From assembly GCA_016861165.1 (NCBI GenBank), contig BOKV01000008.1, forward strand, positions 83,749 through 147,748: 64,000 nt of DNA, written 5' to 3'. The translations under genes and the position numbers were made by a program. Numbering within the stretch: the first letter of the stretch is position 1; each line of letters begins with the position of its first letter. Origin of the DNA: Alphaproteobacteria bacterium (GTDB lineage: Bacteria; Pseudomonadota; Alphaproteobacteria; Rhizobiales; Rhizobiaceae). Shown piece after piece: positions 24,108 through 32,761 of the stretch. The notes beneath the pieces were generated by a model. That model searched no databases. It saw only the letters and a list, made by a program, of their open reading frames with translations, and was not told the origin of the DNA.

Positions 24108-24995
24108 CTATTCGGCGGCCAGCGGCTGGCTGCCGGCAAGGCCCGCATCCGGTATCGACACCAGGCGCTGGACGAATCGGGCGATATCGGCGGCGAGCCG
24201 GGCGAAATGGTCGTTCCGTTCGAGCGTCGTCTCGTCCATGTACAGGCCGCGGTTGATTTCGATCTGGATGGCGTGGACGCCGTTGTCCGGTCGGCCGTAA
24301 TGCTCGGTTATGAAGCCGCCGGCATAGGGCTTGTTGATCTCGACGGCATAGCCGAGATCGGTCAGGAATTCGCTGGCGGCCCAGGTGATCTGCGGGGCGC
24401 AGCTGGTGGCATAGCGATCGCCGAGCACGAAGTCCGGCCGGCCGCGGGTGCCCTGGCGGGCCGACGGCATCGAATGGCAATCGACCAGGACGGCAAAGCC
24501 GAAGGTGACGTGAGTGGCGGCCAGCAGGCGGCGCAGCGCCGCGTGATAGGGGCGGTAGAGCGCCTCGATGCGGTCGAAGGCCTCGGCCACCTGCAGTTTG
24601 GCCCCGTAGATGTCCTCGGTCTCCGAGACGATGCGCGCGATGGTGCCCAGTCCGCCGGCAACCCGCATGGAGCGCGCGTTGACGAAGGGCGGCAGCGGGC
24701 CGTCGAACATCTTGGGATCGAGTTCGTAGGGCTCGCGGTTGACGTCGAGATAGGCGCGCGGGAAGTTGGCCGCCAACAGCGGTGCCCCGCAGGGGACCGC
24801 GCAGGCGAACAGTTCGTCGACCAGGAAGTCCTCCGACTTGCGGATCGCCTGGCGACTCAGCCGCGAAGCGGCAAGGAAGTCCGCCGGATAGGTCCGGCCG
24901 CTGTGGGGGGAATCGAACACGAACGGCACCCGCTGCTCGGCCGGCTGCAGCAGGGTGAGGGGGCGGTCCCGCAAGGCCTCGTCGGTGGTCGTCAT
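24108..24995 (-). CDS. N-formylglutamate amidohydrolase
   Basis: This 295-residue zinc-dependent hydrolase would release glutamate from N-formylglutamate, the last step of one histidine-degradation route. Conserved blocks are PFVFDSPHSGRTYP (metal His, about 22-35), FPRAYLDVNREPYELDP, LVDCHSMPS (His/Ser, about 165-173), and NKPYAGGFITEHYG with another His. The open frame runs to 25265, but the ATG at 24995 has a GGAAGG site and gives normal length. No other hut gene is nearby. It diverges from cpdR. Confidence 0.87.
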   Translation of the reverse strand: MTTTDEALRDRPLTLLQPAEQRVPFVFDSPHSGRTYPADFLAASRLSRQAIRKSEDFLVDELFACAVPCGAPLLAANFPRAYLDVNREPYELDPKMFDGPLPPFVNARSMRVAGGLGTIARIVSETEDIYGAKLQVAEAFDRIEALYRPYHAALRRLLAATHVTFGFAVLVDCHSMPSARQGTRGRPDFVLGDRYATSCAPQITWAASEFLTDLGYAVEINKPYAGGFITEHYGRPDNGVHAIQIEINRGLYMDETTLERNDHFARLAADIARFVQRLVSIPDAGLAGSQPLAAE

Positions 24996-25197
24996 CGCCT
25001 TCCGAAAGAATTGCCGGTGCCAGCCGGCGAGGCCGGCACCGGGTGGGATTGCGTTCAATCTGGCAGCTTGCGGAGCGGCTGTCCATTGCCGCCACGAAGG
25101 CGCCTTCACTTCGTGTTTACCCTGTTCATGGCTTAGATTAACTTGCGAATCGCGGCGGGGACGGCGGTCTCCGGTTGGGCACCGAGTTCGACGGGTC

Positions 25198-25560
25198 ATG
25201 AAGAAAATCCTGCTTGCCGAAGACGACAACGACATGCGCCGGTTCCTCGAAAAGGCGCTGATCAAGGCCGGCTATTCGGTGGTGGCGTTCGACAACGGGG
25301 CGAGCGCCTACGACCGGCTGCGCGAGGAGCCGTTCTCGCTGCTGCTGACCGACATCGTCATGCCGGAGATGGACGGCATCGAGCTGGCCCGCCGCGCCAC
25401 CGAGATCGACCCGGACCTCAAGGTGATGTTCATCACCGGCTTTGCCGCGGTGGCGCTCAACCCGGATTCGAATGCGCCGAAGGACGCCAAGGTCCTGTCG
25501 AAGCCGTTCCACCTGCGCGACCTCGTCAACGAGGTCGAGAAGATGCTGGCCGCCGCCTGA
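25198..25560 (+). CDS. cpdR: cell-cycle response regulator CpdR
   Basis: CpdR is a single-domain response regulator that, when unphosphorylated, directs ClpXP to degrade CtrA and other cell-cycle proteins. The 120-residue product is a receiver domain with no output. The acidic pair EDD is at 8-10, the phosphoacceptor Asp lies in LLLTDIVMPEMDG at about 52, Thr lies in MFITGF at about 80, and the Lys lies in LSKPFH at about 103. The length and the FITGFAAVALNPDSNAP loop fit CpdR. It lies 136 bp upstream of tRNA-Val. A perfect ACGCCGGCCGGCGT palindrome at 25562-25575 just after the stop could be a weak terminator. Confidence 0.88.
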   Translation: MKKILLAEDDNDMRRFLEKALIKAGYSVVAFDNGASAYDRLREEPFSLLLTDIVMPEMDGIELARRATEIDPDLKVMFITGFAAVALNPDSNAPKDAKVLSKPFHLRDLVNEVEKMLAAA

Positions 25561-25696
25561 GACGCCGGCCGGCGTTTCGCGGCCTTGTTGCCCGGTATCT
25601 TGCGGGCGGCGCGACGACGCCATTGCGTCGCCCACCGCGCCCCCACTGCGCTATTGACGGCCGGCGCGGTTCTGTGGTCTATCGCCCTCACATGAC

Positions 25697-25771
<75 letters not shown>

Positions 25772-25784
25772 TCTCCCAGGGCCG

Positions 25785-25856
25785 AATCCCGCCGCGCGGC
25801 AAGGTGGGACGCGACAAACAACAAGATGGAACAAGCCCCGCTCCCGCCGGATCGGA
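25785..25856 (+). repeat. degenerate copy 4 of the dispersed repeat (possible)
   Basis: Downstream of tRNA-Val the order AATCCCGCCG-GCGG, then GACGCGACAAACAA, AGAT, AACAAGCCCCG and GGATCGG follows copy 2 (9652-9752) with many substitutions and small gaps. I read it as a decayed copy in the same orientation. It could not be aligned by program here. Confidence 0.45.
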
Positions 25857-25863
25857 TTCCGCC

Positions 25864-27279
25864 CTATGCCGGCAGCTCGTAGCGGCGGCTGCGCACCCAG
25901 GGCAGCAGCGCCAAGCCGATCACGAACAGCGCGATGATCGGCGTCACGCCGATGCGCTGGGCGTCCTGCGGGCTCAGTCCGAAGGCCTCCTGCGCGAAGA
26001 AGGCGGTGACCAGCGCGATCGATATCGGTCCGATGAAGGTCGTCGCCTTGCCCGACAGCGCATAGAGGCCGAAGGCCTCGGTCACGCGCTCGCGGTCGAC
26101 CTGGTCGACCAGGAGCGTGCGCGAGGCCGCCTGGATCGAGCCGCCCGCCGCCCCGATCACGCAGCCGGCGATGTAGAAGGTGATGTCGGGCAGGCTGCTC
26201 ACCTCGCCCGCCGTCGCGATGGTGACGAACAGCACCTGCGTGTCGGTGGTCGAGATCACCAGGATGCAGCACGCCGTCAGCGTCAGCGCGCAGAAAGCGA
26301 CCACCGCGCGCGGGCCGTAGCGCTGGTCGGCGATGCCGCCGAACCAGGCGCCGACGGCGCCGGTCAGGTTGGCGAGGATGCCGAATATGCCGATCTGGAT
26401 GATCGACCAGCCGAGCACGCCGGCCGCGTAGATGCCGCCGAACGTGTAGAGCGCGTTGAGCGCGTCGCGGTAGAACATGGAGGAGATCAGGAAGGAGAAG
26501 TAGCTGCGCTCTGACGGCAGGTTGCGCAGCGTCCGGCCGAGCTGGGCGAGTCCCTTGCGGATCGCGCCGGCGATCGACGGCTTGCGCGCCACGTCGGGCG
26601 TGAACAGGAACATCGGCAGCACGAACACCGCGTACCACAGCGCCGTCAGCGGCCCGGCGGCGCGGTCGCCCTCGCGAAGGCCGGGATCGAGGCCGAGGAT
26701 CGGCTGCAGCCCCAGCAAGGTGCGGCCCGTCTCCGGCGAGGCCGACATGAAGCCGAGCACCAGCACCAGCGAGATGAGCCCGCCGAGATAGCCGAGCCCC
26801 CAGGCCGAGCCCGACAGGCGCCCGAGCTCGGCGCGCGGCACCAGATGCGGCATCATCGCGTTGTTGAAGACGGCGGCATATTCCATGCCGAACACGGCGA
26901 GCGCGATGACGACCATGAGCCAGCCGAGGCTCTCCATGCCCGGCGTGGCGAACCACAGCGCCCAGCAGGCGGCGACGCCGACAATCGAAAAGGCGAGGAC
27001 CCACGGCTTGCGCGGTCCGGTCAGGTCGGCGATGGCGCCGAGCACCGGCGAGGTCAGCGCGATCAGGAAGCCGCCGATCCCGGCCGCCCAGCCCCACATC
27101 TCCTGGCCGGTCGCCGAATCGGGCGCCACCGAGGCGGCGAAATAGGGCGCGAAGACGAAGGTGATGATCAGCGTGTGGAAGGGCTGCTGGGCCCAGTCGA
27201 ACAGCATCCAGCCCCAGATGCCGCGCCGGCTCGCCCGCGCCTCGGCGGCCACGCCCTGCGTCATTTCCCCGCTCGCCAT
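25864..27279 (-). CDS. MFS transporter, UMF1/Atg22-like
   Basis: The 471-residue inner-membrane protein has twelve predicted helices in two groups, split by a loop at about 185-260. The opening GIWGWMLFDWAQQPFHTLI is typical of the UMF1 (Atg22-like) family, with its FDWA motif. Related landmarks are PVLGAIADLTGPRKPW (loop 2-3, in the MFS motif-A position) and YNAM-like FNNAMMPHLVPRAELGRLSG. The substrate is unknown, and amino-acid efflux is suggested for eukaryotic relatives. The ATG at 27279 follows GGGAGCGAG. Confidence 0.85.
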   Translation of the reverse strand: MASGEMTQGVAAEARASRRGIWGWMLFDWAQQPFHTLIITFVFAPYFAASVAPDSATGQEMWGWAAGIGGFLIALTSPVLGAIADLTGPRKPWVLAFSIVGVAACWALWFATPGMESLGWLMVVIALAVFGMEYAAVFNNAMMPHLVPRAELGRLSGSAWGLGYLGGLISLVLVLGFMSASPETGRTLLGLQPILGLDPGLREGDRAAGPLTALWYAVFVLPMFLFTPDVARKPSIAGAIRKGLAQLGRTLRNLPSERSYFSFLISSMFYRDALNALYTFGGIYAAGVLGWSIIQIGIFGILANLTGAVGAWFGGIADQRYGPRAVVAFCALTLTACCILVISTTDTQVLFVTIATAGEVSSLPDITFYIAGCVIGAAGGSIQAASRTLLVDQVDRERVTEAFGLYALSGKATTFIGPISIALVTAFFAQEAFGLSPQDAQRIGVTPIIALFVIGLALLPWVRSRRYELPA

Positions 27280-27365
27280 CGTCTCGCTCCCGTGCCTGCC
27301 CGCCACCTGGCGCGCGGCGACTATGGCAGGCTTTTGTGACGGGTGCCACTACGCCGGCAGCGCCT

Positions 27366-27995
27366 TCACAGCAGGACCAAGCGGTCCTCCAGTTCGTTGG
27401 TGTCGGCGCTGCCGGGCGGGAACTCGGCCGCCAGCCGCTCGCCGATCACGCCGATCACGGTGACGAAGCCGTCGACGATGTCGCCCTGGCGCGCGCGTTC
27501 GACCAGCATCGCCACCGCGTCGTCCCAGAACTGCTGGCCGAAGCGCTCGGCCACGGCCCGGTCGGCGATGATCTCGGCGTAGTGCTCGGCCAACGAGGCG
27601 AACACGAGCACGCCGGTGCGGCCCCGTGTCGAGCCGATGCCGTGCGCCAGGAACTGGCGCGCAGCATTGGCATGCGCCTGCTCGCGGCGCAGGCGCCGGG
27701 GCACCAGCCACAGGCCGAGCTGCGGAAACAGGCGCACCAGCGCCAGCCCGGTGGCCGCCAGCGCCAGCTGCGCCCCGGCGAAGTGCGGCGGCGGAACGTC
27801 GATCCAGCGCCACCAGGCTGCCATCGCCACGGCGAGTCCGGCCAGCATGGCAGCCATGACGACGAGAAAATAGCCGGCAAAGCGATAGTCGCCGCTTTGC
27901 CGCGCCAGCACGGCGAAGATTTCCGCGCCAGTCCGCCCTTCGGCGGCGGCGATCGCCTGGCGAACCTTGTCGAACTCGGCCTGCGACAGTTCCAT
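27366..27995 (-). CDS. TPM domain-containing membrane protein
   Basis: This 209-residue protein has an N-terminal helical part (ELSQAEFDKVRQAIAAAEGRTGAEI, in part), two hydrophobic helices at about 41-62 and 72-92, and a C-terminal TPM-type domain. That domain holds the VLVFASLAEHYAEIIADRAVAERF block seen in TPM family members. It is the last gene of a lemA-TPM-TPM operon. Related operons are linked to membrane stress or assembly of membrane complexes, but no function is proven. It starts 9 bp after the preceding gene. Confidence 0.8.
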   Translation of the reverse strand: MELSQAEFDKVRQAIAAAEGRTGAEIFAVLARQSGDYRFAGYFLVVMAAMLAGLAVAMAAWWRWIDVPPPHFAGAQLALAATGLALVRLFPQLGLWLVPRRLRREQAHANAARQFLAHGIGSTRGRTGVLVFASLAEHYAEIIADRAVAERFGQQFWDDAVAMLVERARQGDIVDGFVTVIGVIGERLAAEFPPGSADTNELEDRLVLL

Positions 27996-28004
27996 TGCCG
28001 CCTC

Positions 28005-28862
28005 CTACCAGCTTCCCGAAGCGCCGCCACCGCCCGACGAGCCGCCGCCGCCGGAAAAGCCGCCGCTCGACGAGGACGCGCTCGACGAGCCGGTGGTGGT
28101 CATCTCTATGCCGAGCCATTCGTAGCGGCCCTTGCCGGTCTTCCGGCCGAAGATCGGCGCCAGGATGGCGAAGGCGATGCCGGTGAAGACGATGCCGAAC
28201 CACAGCGCCACGAAGATGATCACCGGCCAGCTCTGACCGCCGGTTGCGTTGCGGCGGGCGCGGGCCTCCAGTTCCGCCGTGTCGCCCGACAGCACCGCGA
28301 TGATCTGGTCGGTGCCCTCGGCGATGCCGCGCGCGAACTCGCCCGCGCGGAAGGCCGGCACCAGCGTCTCCTCGATGATCAGCTTGGCAAGCGCGTCGGT
28401 GAGCGTGCCTTCGAGGCCGTAGCCGACCTCGATGCGCACCTTGCGGTCGTCCCTGGCGACGAGCAGCAGCACGCCGTTGTTCTCGCCCGCCTGCCCGAGC
28501 CCCCAGTGACGGAACAGCCGGTTGGCATAGTCCTCCAGCGGTTCGCCGCCGAGCGAGACGATGGTGGCGACGACCACCTGGTCGGAGGAACGCGCCTCGA
28601 AGGCGGCAAGCTTGTCGACGATCGCCTGCTCGGTCGCCGCGTCGATCAGATCGGCCTCATCGACCACCCGCCCGCTCAGCGTCGGCAGGCCTGTCTGCGC
28701 CGCCGCCTGCGGTGCCGTCCCTGCGTCGGGCGAGGTGCCGATGGTGCCGTTCAAGAAGAGGATGGCGGCGCCCATGACCGCGAAGAGGGCGACCGCCCAA
28801 CCGAACATCCGCCGGGCGCGGCGAACCTCGAGAGCCTGCTTCGACACGCCGCGTCGAGCCAT
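28005..28862 (-). CDS. TPM domain-containing protein, YgcG-like
   Basis: This 285-residue protein has an N-terminal signal anchor (about 20-40) and an extracytoplasmic TPM domain with GRVVDEADLIDAATE (about 63-77), VVVATIVSLGGEPLEDYANRLFRHWGLG in outline, and the LLLVARDDRKVRIEVGYGLEG block. A second membrane helix lies at about 210-232. The C-terminus is low-complexity Ser/Gly (SSGGFSGGGGSSGGGGASGSW), typical of YgcG-like proteins. The ATG at 28862 is preferred over the open frame to 28961. It is the middle gene of the lemA operon. Confidence 0.85.
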   Translation of the reverse strand: MARRGVSKQALEVRRARRMFGWAVALFAVMGAAILFLNGTIGTSPDAGTAPQAAAQTGLPTLSGRVVDEADLIDAATEQAIVDKLAAFEARSSDQVVVATIVSLGGEPLEDYANRLFRHWGLGQAGENNGVLLLVARDDRKVRIEVGYGLEGTLTDALAKLIIEETLVPAFRAGEFARGIAEGTDQIIAVLSGDTAELEARARRNATGGQSWPVIIFVALWFGIVFTGIAFAILAPIFGRKTGKGRYEWLGIEMTTTGSSSASSSSGGFSGGGGSSGGGGASGSW

Positions 28863-28872
28863 CGGCCGCCTT

Positions 28873-29517
28873 TCAGCCGCCGGACCGGTTGAACTCGACT
28901 TTCGGCGTCTCGATCGTCTCGGCCTCGACTGAGAAGTTCTGCATCGGTTCGGTGTCGGCATAGAGCAGGCTGCGCCACCAGCGGCCGGGAATGGTGCGCA
29001 GCTCGGTGTTGTAGAGGCGCACCGCCTCGATGTAGTCGCGCCGCGCCACCGCGATGCGGTTCTCGGTGCCCTCGAGCTGCGATTGCAGGGCGAGGAAGTT
29101 CTGGCTCGATTTCAGCTCCGGGTAGCGCTCGACCACCACCAGCAGCCGCGACAGCGCGCCGCTCAGCGCCGCCTGGTTGTCCTGGAACGCCTTGAACGCG
29201 TCCGGATTGGTCAGCACGTCGGCCGGCAACTGGGTGGCCGTCGCCCTTGACCGCGCCTCGACCACCGAAGTCAGCACGTCCTTTTCCTGCGCGGCGAAGC
29301 CCTCGACCGTCTCGACCAGGTTGGGAATCAGGTCGGCGCGCCGCTGGTACTGGTTGAGCACCTGGCTCCAGGCGGCCCTGGCCTGCTCCTCATAGGTCGG
29401 GATGTTGTTGATGCCGCAGCCGGCGAGCATCAGGCAGATGCCGGCAATGGCGGCGAGCCTCGCGCCAATGCCTGCCCGTCCGTGCGCCTGTCGCACGCTG
29501 GTGACGACGCTGTCCAT
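28873..29517 (-). CDS. LemA family lipoprotein
   Basis: The 214-residue protein has a signal peptide with a lipobox (LMLAGC, Cys at about 35), so it is probably a lipoprotein. The mature part is the LemA helical bundle: YEEQARAAWSQVLNQYQRRADLIPNLVETV in outline, then SRATATQLPAD, the long LLVVVERYPELKSSQNFLALQSQLEGTENRIA helix region, and RDYIEAVRLYNT. The ATG at 29517 follows GAGGAGAG. It leads a three-gene operon with two TPM proteins, a widespread pairing whose function is unclear. Confidence 0.9.
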   Translation of the reverse strand: MDSVVTSVRQAHGRAGIGARLAAIAGICLMLAGCGINNIPTYEEQARAAWSQVLNQYQRRADLIPNLVETVEGFAAQEKDVLTSVVEARSRATATQLPADVLTNPDAFKAFQDNQAALSGALSRLLVVVERYPELKSSQNFLALQSQLEGTENRIAVARRDYIEAVRLYNTELRTIPGRWWRSLLYADTEPMQNFSVEAETIETPKVEFNRSGG

Positions 29518-29773
29518 CCCGCTCTCCTCGCTGGCCTCGATCGCTGCAGCATTTGCCGCCAACCGCCGCCGCTTGGCAATAGCCATCCGTCGGCCGTGCT
29601 TGCGTCCCCGTCGCCGGGCAACGTGCGCCCGGCGGCGCTGGCTGGGACCTTGTCATCGGCGAGCGGCAGCGCCGGCGATGAGGCCCGAACCGCCGCCGAA
29701 CCGCCGCCGAACTTGACCCGGCTGCCGGTTCGGCGCAGGTTCCGCCCGGTCTGCAAACGACGGAGGCGAAGCG

Positions 29774-30568
29774 ATGGCGCAGGGGATGCTCGACGGCAAG
29801 GTGGCGCTGATCACCGGCGGGGCGCAAGGCATCGGCTACGCCATCGCCGAGCGCTTCGCCCGCGAGAAGGCCAGGGTCGCCATCGCCGACATCGACGACG
29901 ATGAGGGCGAGGCGGCCGAAAAGGAGCTGCGGCGCCTGTCGTCGGCCCGCTACTGGCGCTGCAACGTCGCCAACAAGCTCGATGTCCACAATCTGGTCGC
30001 CCAGACGATCGACGAGTTCGGCGCCATCGACATCCTCGTCAACAATGCCGGCATACTGGCGACCGGCGAATTCCTCGAAATCGCCGAGGAGGATTTCGAC
30101 CGCGTGCTGGCCGTCAACCTCAAGGGCGCCTTCCTGTGCGGCCAGGCCGTCGCCCGTCACATGGTGGAGCGCGTCGGCCAGGGCGCCAGGCCCGGCACGA
30201 TCATCAACATGTCATCGGTCAACGCAGTCTTCGCCATCGCCAACCAGGTGCCCTATTCGGTTTCGAAGGGCGGCATCAACCAGCTCACCAAGGTGATGGC
30301 GCTGTCGCTGGCGCCGCACGGCATCCGCGTCAACGCCATCGGTCCCGGCTCGATCATGACGCGCATCCTCCAGTCCGTCGCCAGCGACGAGGAGGCGACC
30401 CGGCGCATCCTGTCGCGCACGCCGCTCGGCCGCATCGGCGAACCGGCCGAGATCGCCGGCGTCGCCGCCTTCCTGGCATCCGACGACGCGAGCTACATCA
30501 CCGGCCAGACCATCTATGCCGACGGCGGCCGCCTGCCGCTCAACTACACCGTGCCGGTCGGGAACTGA
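29774..30568 (+). CDS. SDR family oxidoreductase
   Basis: This 264-residue classical short-chain dehydrogenase has the cofactor motif TGGAQGIGYA (residues 14-23), an acidic ADIDDDE after beta-2 that favours NAD over NADP, NNAG (about 90-93), the catalytic Ser in NMSSVNA, and YSVSK (about 158-162) with Tyr and Lys. The tail has GRIGEPAEIAGVAAFLASDDASYITGQ in outline and a C-terminal YADGG. The substrate is unknown. Two copies of a GAACCGCCGCC unit lie 70 bp upstream. The neighbours do not suggest a pathway. Confidence 0.88.
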   Translation: MAQGMLDGKVALITGGAQGIGYAIAERFAREKARVAIADIDDDEGEAAEKELRRLSSARYWRCNVANKLDVHNLVAQTIDEFGAIDILVNNAGILATGEFLEIAEEDFDRVLAVNLKGAFLCGQAVARHMVERVGQGARPGTIINMSSVNAVFAIANQVPYSVSKGGINQLTKVMALSLAPHGIRVNAIGPGSIMTRILQSVASDEEATRRILSRTPLGRIGEPAEIAGVAAFLASDDASYITGQTIYADGGRLPLNYTVPVGN

Positions 30569-30654
30569 CCGGCCGGCCTCTCCTGACACAGGGCTGTCAG
30601 GAGCGGTGTGCGATAGAGCGATCGTTCGTTTCACTTGAACAGGAGACAGCGATC

Positions 30655-31059
30655 ATGGACGCTCAGGCAATTGCACCCCAGACCCGGTTCAAGCCGCCGG
30701 TGAATGCCGCCGTGTGGTTTGAGATCCCGGTGACCGACATGGACCGGGCCAAGGCCTTCTATGCGCAGGTGCTGATGACCGAATTGCGTGATGACAACAC
30801 CGGTCCCAATCCGATGGCGGTGTTCGCCTATGGCGGAGACGACCACGGCGTTTCGGGCCATCTCTATCCCGGCCGCCCGGCCCCGGCAGGCGCCGGGCCG
30901 ACCATCCACCTGCCATTGCCCGATTCGGTGGAGAACGGCATGGAACGGCTCAAGGCGGCCGGCGGCCGCGTGCTGTCGCCGGTAATCGACATCCCGGCCG
31001 GCCGTTTCGCCTATTGCCTCGATCCCGACGGCAATTCCATCGGCCTGTTCTCCAAGTGA
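30655..31059 (+). CDS. VOC family protein (glyoxalase/bleomycin resistance fold)
   Basis: The 134-residue protein has one vicinal-oxygen-chelate domain, starting VWFEIPVTDMDRAKAFYAQVL (in part) with the usual beta-alpha layout. It closes with RFAYCLDPDGNSIGLFSK, where an acid near the end would bind metal. The subgroup resembles PhnB/glyoxalase-like proteins with a flavin or small-ligand pocket. It lies 15 bp upstream of a YafY-type regulator on the same strand, a frequent pair in which the regulator controls the enzyme. The ATG at 30655 follows AGGAGA. Confidence 0.83.
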   Translation: MDAQAIAPQTRFKPPVNAAVWFEIPVTDMDRAKAFYAQVLMTELRDDNTGPNPMAVFAYGGDDHGVSGHLYPGRPAPAGAGPTIHLPLPDSVENGMERLKAAGGRVLSPVIDIPAGRFAYCLDPDGNSIGLFSK

Positions 31060-31074
31060 CGACCGGCCGATGTC

Positions 31075-31803
31075 ATGAGGCGCGCCGACCGGCTGTTTCA
31101 GATCGTGCAGTATCTGCGGGCCGGCCGCCTGATGACCGCGCGCACGCTCGGCGAGCGCTTGGAGGTCTCCGAGCGCACCATCTACCGCGACATCGCCGAC
31201 CTGCAGGCCTCGGGCGTCCCGATCGACGGCGAGGCCGGCATCGGCTACCTGATGCGCGCCGGATACGACCTGCCGCCGCTGATGTTCACGCGTGAGGAGA
31301 TGACGGCGCTCGTCGTCGGCGCCCGCATCGTGCGGGCCTGGGGCGGCGCGCAGATGGCGCTCGCCGCCGAGGAGGCGCTGGTCAAGATCGAGGCGGTGCT
31401 GCCCGAGGCAGAGCGGCGCCAGGCGGCCGACGTGCCGGTCTACGCCTTCGACTACCAGATGCAGGAGGTCGACCGGCGCAATCTCGACCGCCTCAACGAG
31501 GCCATCGCCGGCCGCGTCCTGCTCGACATCGACTATGAGGACGTGAACGGCGACGCCACGCGCCGCCATATCGAGCCGCTGAGCCTGTTCTTCTGGGGCA
31601 AGGTGTGGACGCTGGTCGCCTGGTGCCGGCTGCGCCAGGACTTCCGCATGTTCCGCGTCGACCGTATCCGCCGGCTCGAGGCGACCGGCGAAACGGTGCC
31701 GCGCGTCGCCGGGCGCACCTTGCAGGACTTCCTCGCCCGCATGGTGGCGACCGAGGGCATCCGGCTGCCGCCGGGCGCCGCGCTGGGCCGCTCTATTCCT
31801 TGA
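31075..31803 (+). CDS. YafY family transcriptional regulator (HTH + WYL)
   Basis: The 242-residue protein has an N-terminal winged HTH (about 1-60) with LMTARTLGERLEVSERTIYRDIADL in outline, then a WYL domain (about 135-205) that includes DIDYEDVNGDATRRHIEPLSLFFWGKVWTLVAWC in part. WYL domains sense small ligands or nucleic acids. It follows the VOC gene by 15 bp and probably regulates it. The 3' end overlaps the convergent trcR gene by 11 bp. Confidence 0.87.
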   Translation: MRRADRLFQIVQYLRAGRLMTARTLGERLEVSERTIYRDIADLQASGVPIDGEAGIGYLMRAGYDLPPLMFTREEMTALVVGARIVRAWGGAQMALAAEEALVKIEAVLPEAERRQAADVPVYAFDYQMQEVDRRNLDRLNEAIAGRVLLDIDYEDVNGDATRRHIEPLSLFFWGKVWTLVAWCRLRQDFRMFRVDRIRRLEATGETVPRVAGRTLQDFLARMVATEGIRLPPGAALGRSIP

Positions 31804-32464
31804 GATTGGCGAACTTCGAGAAGACCGAGGCCGCGTCGACCGCCTTGTCGCGGCGCGGCTCCTCCTCCTCGGCAACCGCCTGCGTTTCGGCCGCCGGCAG
31901 CAGCGTGTCGCCGTGACGTTCGGCTTCAGCCGGCTGCGGCCGGTCGCGATTGGCCCGCTGCACCTCCATGTCGAGGGCGATCTGCGTGCACAGGCCGAGC
32001 GTCACCGGGTCCATTGGCGTCAGGTTGGCGGCGTTCCAGTGGGTGCCCTCGCGAATCGCCTCGATCGTCGCCTTGGTCGTGCCGACGAGGCGGATGACCT
32101 GCGAATCCTTCAGTTCGGGATGGTTGCGCAGCAGCCAGCGGATCGCGTTCGGCCTGTCCTGGCGCTTGGATACCGGCGTGTAGCGCGGGCCGCGCCGCTT
32201 CACCGTCGGCACCTTGACCTTGATTTCGGCGAGCCTGAGCTGGTGGCGCGGGTCCTTCTGCGCCTTTTCCAGTTCGTCGCGCGTCAATTGCCCGGTGGCG
32301 ATCGGGTCCATGCCCTTGATGCCCTGCGCGCTCTCGCCGTCGGCGATCGCCTTGACCTCGAGCGGGTGCAGCTTGCAGAACGTGGCGATCTGCTCGAAGG
32401 TCAGCGACGTGTTGTCGACCAGCCATACGGCGGTCGCTTTTGGCATCAGGGGCGCTTCGGCCAT
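31793..32464 (-). CDS. trcR: cell-cycle transcriptional regulator TrcR (DUF1013)
   Basis: This 223-residue DUF1013 protein is found across alphaproteobacteria and is annotated as the cell-cycle regulator TrcR. It begins with AVWLVDNTSLTFEQIATFCKLHPLEVKAIADG in outline, an HTH-like segment. The conserved KDPRHQLRLAEIKVKVP block follows, then a second HTH-like segment with RPNAIRWLLRNHPELKDSQVIRLVGTTKATI in part. The last 45 residues are acidic and variable. The open frame to 35320 is a GC-driven extension antisense to the MMPL gene. I chose the ATG at 32464, which follows AAAGGG. Confidence 0.88.
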   Translation of the reverse strand: MAEAPLMPKATAVWLVDNTSLTFEQIATFCKLHPLEVKAIADGESAQGIKGMDPIATGQLTRDELEKAQKDPRHQLRLAEIKVKVPTVKRRGPRYTPVSKRQDRPNAIRWLLRNHPELKDSQVIRLVGTTKATIEAIREGTHWNAANLTPMDPVTLGLCTQIALDMEVQRANRDRPQPAEAERHGDTLLPAAETQAVAEEEEPRRDKAVDAASVFSKFANLKE

Positions 32465-32761
32465 GGCGAAAACCCTTTCAGTTCGGCCCGCCGCGTCTTT
32501 CTCGCCGGGCCCCCTGTCCTTGCGGTTCCAGGGCATTTCATGACGATTGTCAGGAGATGATCCGCATATAGCGCCTCGCCGGGCGATGCGCAACCATATG
32601 TCCTGGCTCTGTGCCGGTAGCACATGAGTTGTCCGCGAGCACCGTTCGCGCGCCGGGGACCCGCCCCGGGGACCCTCAGGGGAACCGCCGGGACCGCCGA
32701 AGGCGGGATTCATTTCTGTCCCGATTTGACCTATCGTCGCGCCGGTCGAGGAGATTCGCCC

